From NCBI GenBank assembly GCA_035622995.1, contig DASPUI010000032.1, forward strand, positions 1 through 14,368: a stretch of DNA of 14,368 nucleotides, read 5' to 3'. Both the position numbers and the translations under genes were made by a program. The notes beneath the pieces are model-generated. The model was not told the origin of the DNA. It searched no databases and worked only from the letters and a program-made list of their open reading frames with translations. The DNA is from DASPUI01 sp035622995 (GTDB lineage: Bacteria > Verrucomicrobiota > Verrucomicrobiia > Chthoniobacterales > UBA10450). Positions 13,702 through 14,368 of this stretch are shown here, one piece after another (the first letter of the stretch is position 1; each line of letters starts with the position of its first letter).

Positions 13702-14368
13702 TCGACCGTGATGATCACTTTTCCTCGAGCGTGGCCTTCTTCCAGATATCGGAGCGCGTCGGGGACCTCACTCAGTTTGTAGGTTCGGTCAATGACCGCC
13801 TTTATCTTGCCCGACTGCATCATGTCGGCCAGAACGGCGAGGTCCTTTTGACTCGGTTCCGCCATCATCATCCCCATCTGCTGGCTGACGAACTTTGACA
13901 AAACCATCGCCTGGAGCGGACGCGCCAAGATGCCGATGAATCCCTGCGCATTTGCTCCTCCGCCTCCGATCAGAACGTATTTCCCCTTGGGAGTTAGGAC
14001 GCGTCTGCATTCCGACAGTGAATGGTTCGCGACATTGTCGAGAATCACATCGTAATGTTCCTCGCCCTTGGTGAAATCCTCTTGTGTGTAATCAATGACG
14101 TGATCCGCGCCGAGCGATCGGACAAGATCGACATTTTTCGAACTGCATACGCCGGTCACGTCCGCGCCGAACGATTTCGCGATCTGGACCGCAAACGTTC
14201 CGACGCCCCCGGAAGCGCCGTTAATCAAGACCTTCTGTCCGGACTCAATTTTTCCCTTGTCGCGAACAGCCTGCAGCGCCGTGATGCCGGCGATGTTGAT
14301 CGATGCGGCCTGTTCAAACGTGAGGTTCGCCGGTTTCAATGTCACGGATCCGGCCGCGCGAGGCGTTA
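13698..14368 (-). CDS. Zinc-free medium-chain dehydrogenase/quinone oxidoreductase, N-terminus cut off
   Basis: C-terminal part (about 223 residues) of an NAD(P)H-dependent MDR-superfamily enzyme. The frame runs off the right edge: codons upstream of the GTG at 14345 stay open and read as normal family sequence, so that GTG is internal and the catalytic N-terminal domain lies outside. Visible: the segment LTFEQAASINIAGITALQAV, then the Rossmann glycine motif NGASGGVGTFAVQIAKSFGADV, the GADHVIDY segment typical of quinone-reductase-like MDRs, and a C-terminal block on substrate closure (LSEVPDALRYLEEGHARGKVII). No structural-zinc cysteine cluster is seen in the visible part. The closest groups are alcohol dehydrogenase-like quinone reductases, including RTN4IP1-like proteins; the substrate is unknown. 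It converges on addA with a 4-base overlap of stop codons. Confidence 0.85.
   Translation of the reverse strand, partial: TPRAAGSVTLKPANLTFEQAASINIAGITALQAVRDKGKIESGQKVLINGASGGVGTFAVQIAKSFGADVTGVCSSKNVDLVRSLGADHVIDYTQEDFTKGEEHYDVILDNVANHSLSECRRVLTPKGKYVLIGGGGANAQGFIGILARPLQAMVLSKFVSQQMGMMMAEPSQKDLAVLADMMQSGKIKAVIDRTYKLSEVPDALRYLEEGHARGKVIITVD

Noticed and set aside
1..14368. CRISPR array, insertion sequence or integrase
   Set aside because: No regularly spaced direct repeats, transposase or recombinase motifs, or terminal inverted repeats with target duplications were seen.

Overview
The window reads as a moderately GC-rich bacterial chromosome segment. The style of the outer-membrane barrel proteins, an AddAB-like pair whose B subunit lacks the usual extras, and short intergenic palindromes built from 'CGAA'-type words suggest a soil Verrucomicrobiota. 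That placement is inference; no rRNA or marker gene fixes it.

Layout. 1-155: window edge, with a hairpin and undecidable open frames. 156-941 (minus): a secreted outer-membrane beta-barrel protein with a good promoter that would give a nearly leaderless mRNA. 1113-2204 (plus): a second, unrecognised secreted protein, probably also a barrel. 2205-2654: a 450-base gene-free stretch with two GC-rich hairpins that share a 17-base word, an operator-like dyad and a Pho-box-like site. 2655-7533 (plus): a complete selenocysteine locus. 7553-13701 (plus): an AddB-like nuclease and an AddA-type helicase-nuclease, overlapping by 7 bases. 13698-14368 (minus): the C-terminal part of a zinc-free medium-chain dehydrogenase/quinone oxidoreductase, converging on addA and running off the window.

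Main result. Between the hairpins and the Sec machinery is a 78-codon gene at 2655-2891 that ordinary ORF calling cannot see, because codon 13 is TGA. Reading TGA as selenocysteine gives a complete SelW/Rdx-family protein with a C-x-x-U redox motif. It has a strong ribosome binding site, and a bacterial SECIS-type hairpin lies at the expected distance after the TGA. It is followed by the selenocysteine tRNA gene (anticodon TCA, 3050-3143), selD (selenophosphate synthetase, Cys form), selA (selenocysteine synthase) and selB (Sec-specific elongation factor). SelD makes selenophosphate, SelA converts Ser-tRNASec to Sec-tRNASec, and SelB delivers it to the UGA at the hairpin. The locus therefore carries the bacterial Sec-specific genes together with one substrate protein; seryl-tRNA synthetase is not in the window.

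Oddities: the tRNASec acceptor stem appears to lack one base on its 3' strand; the tRNA lies only 12 bases before the selD ATG; a perfect hairpin abuts the addB-like start codon; and that AddB-like protein lacks a visible Walker A motif and the Fe-S cysteines of classical AddB.
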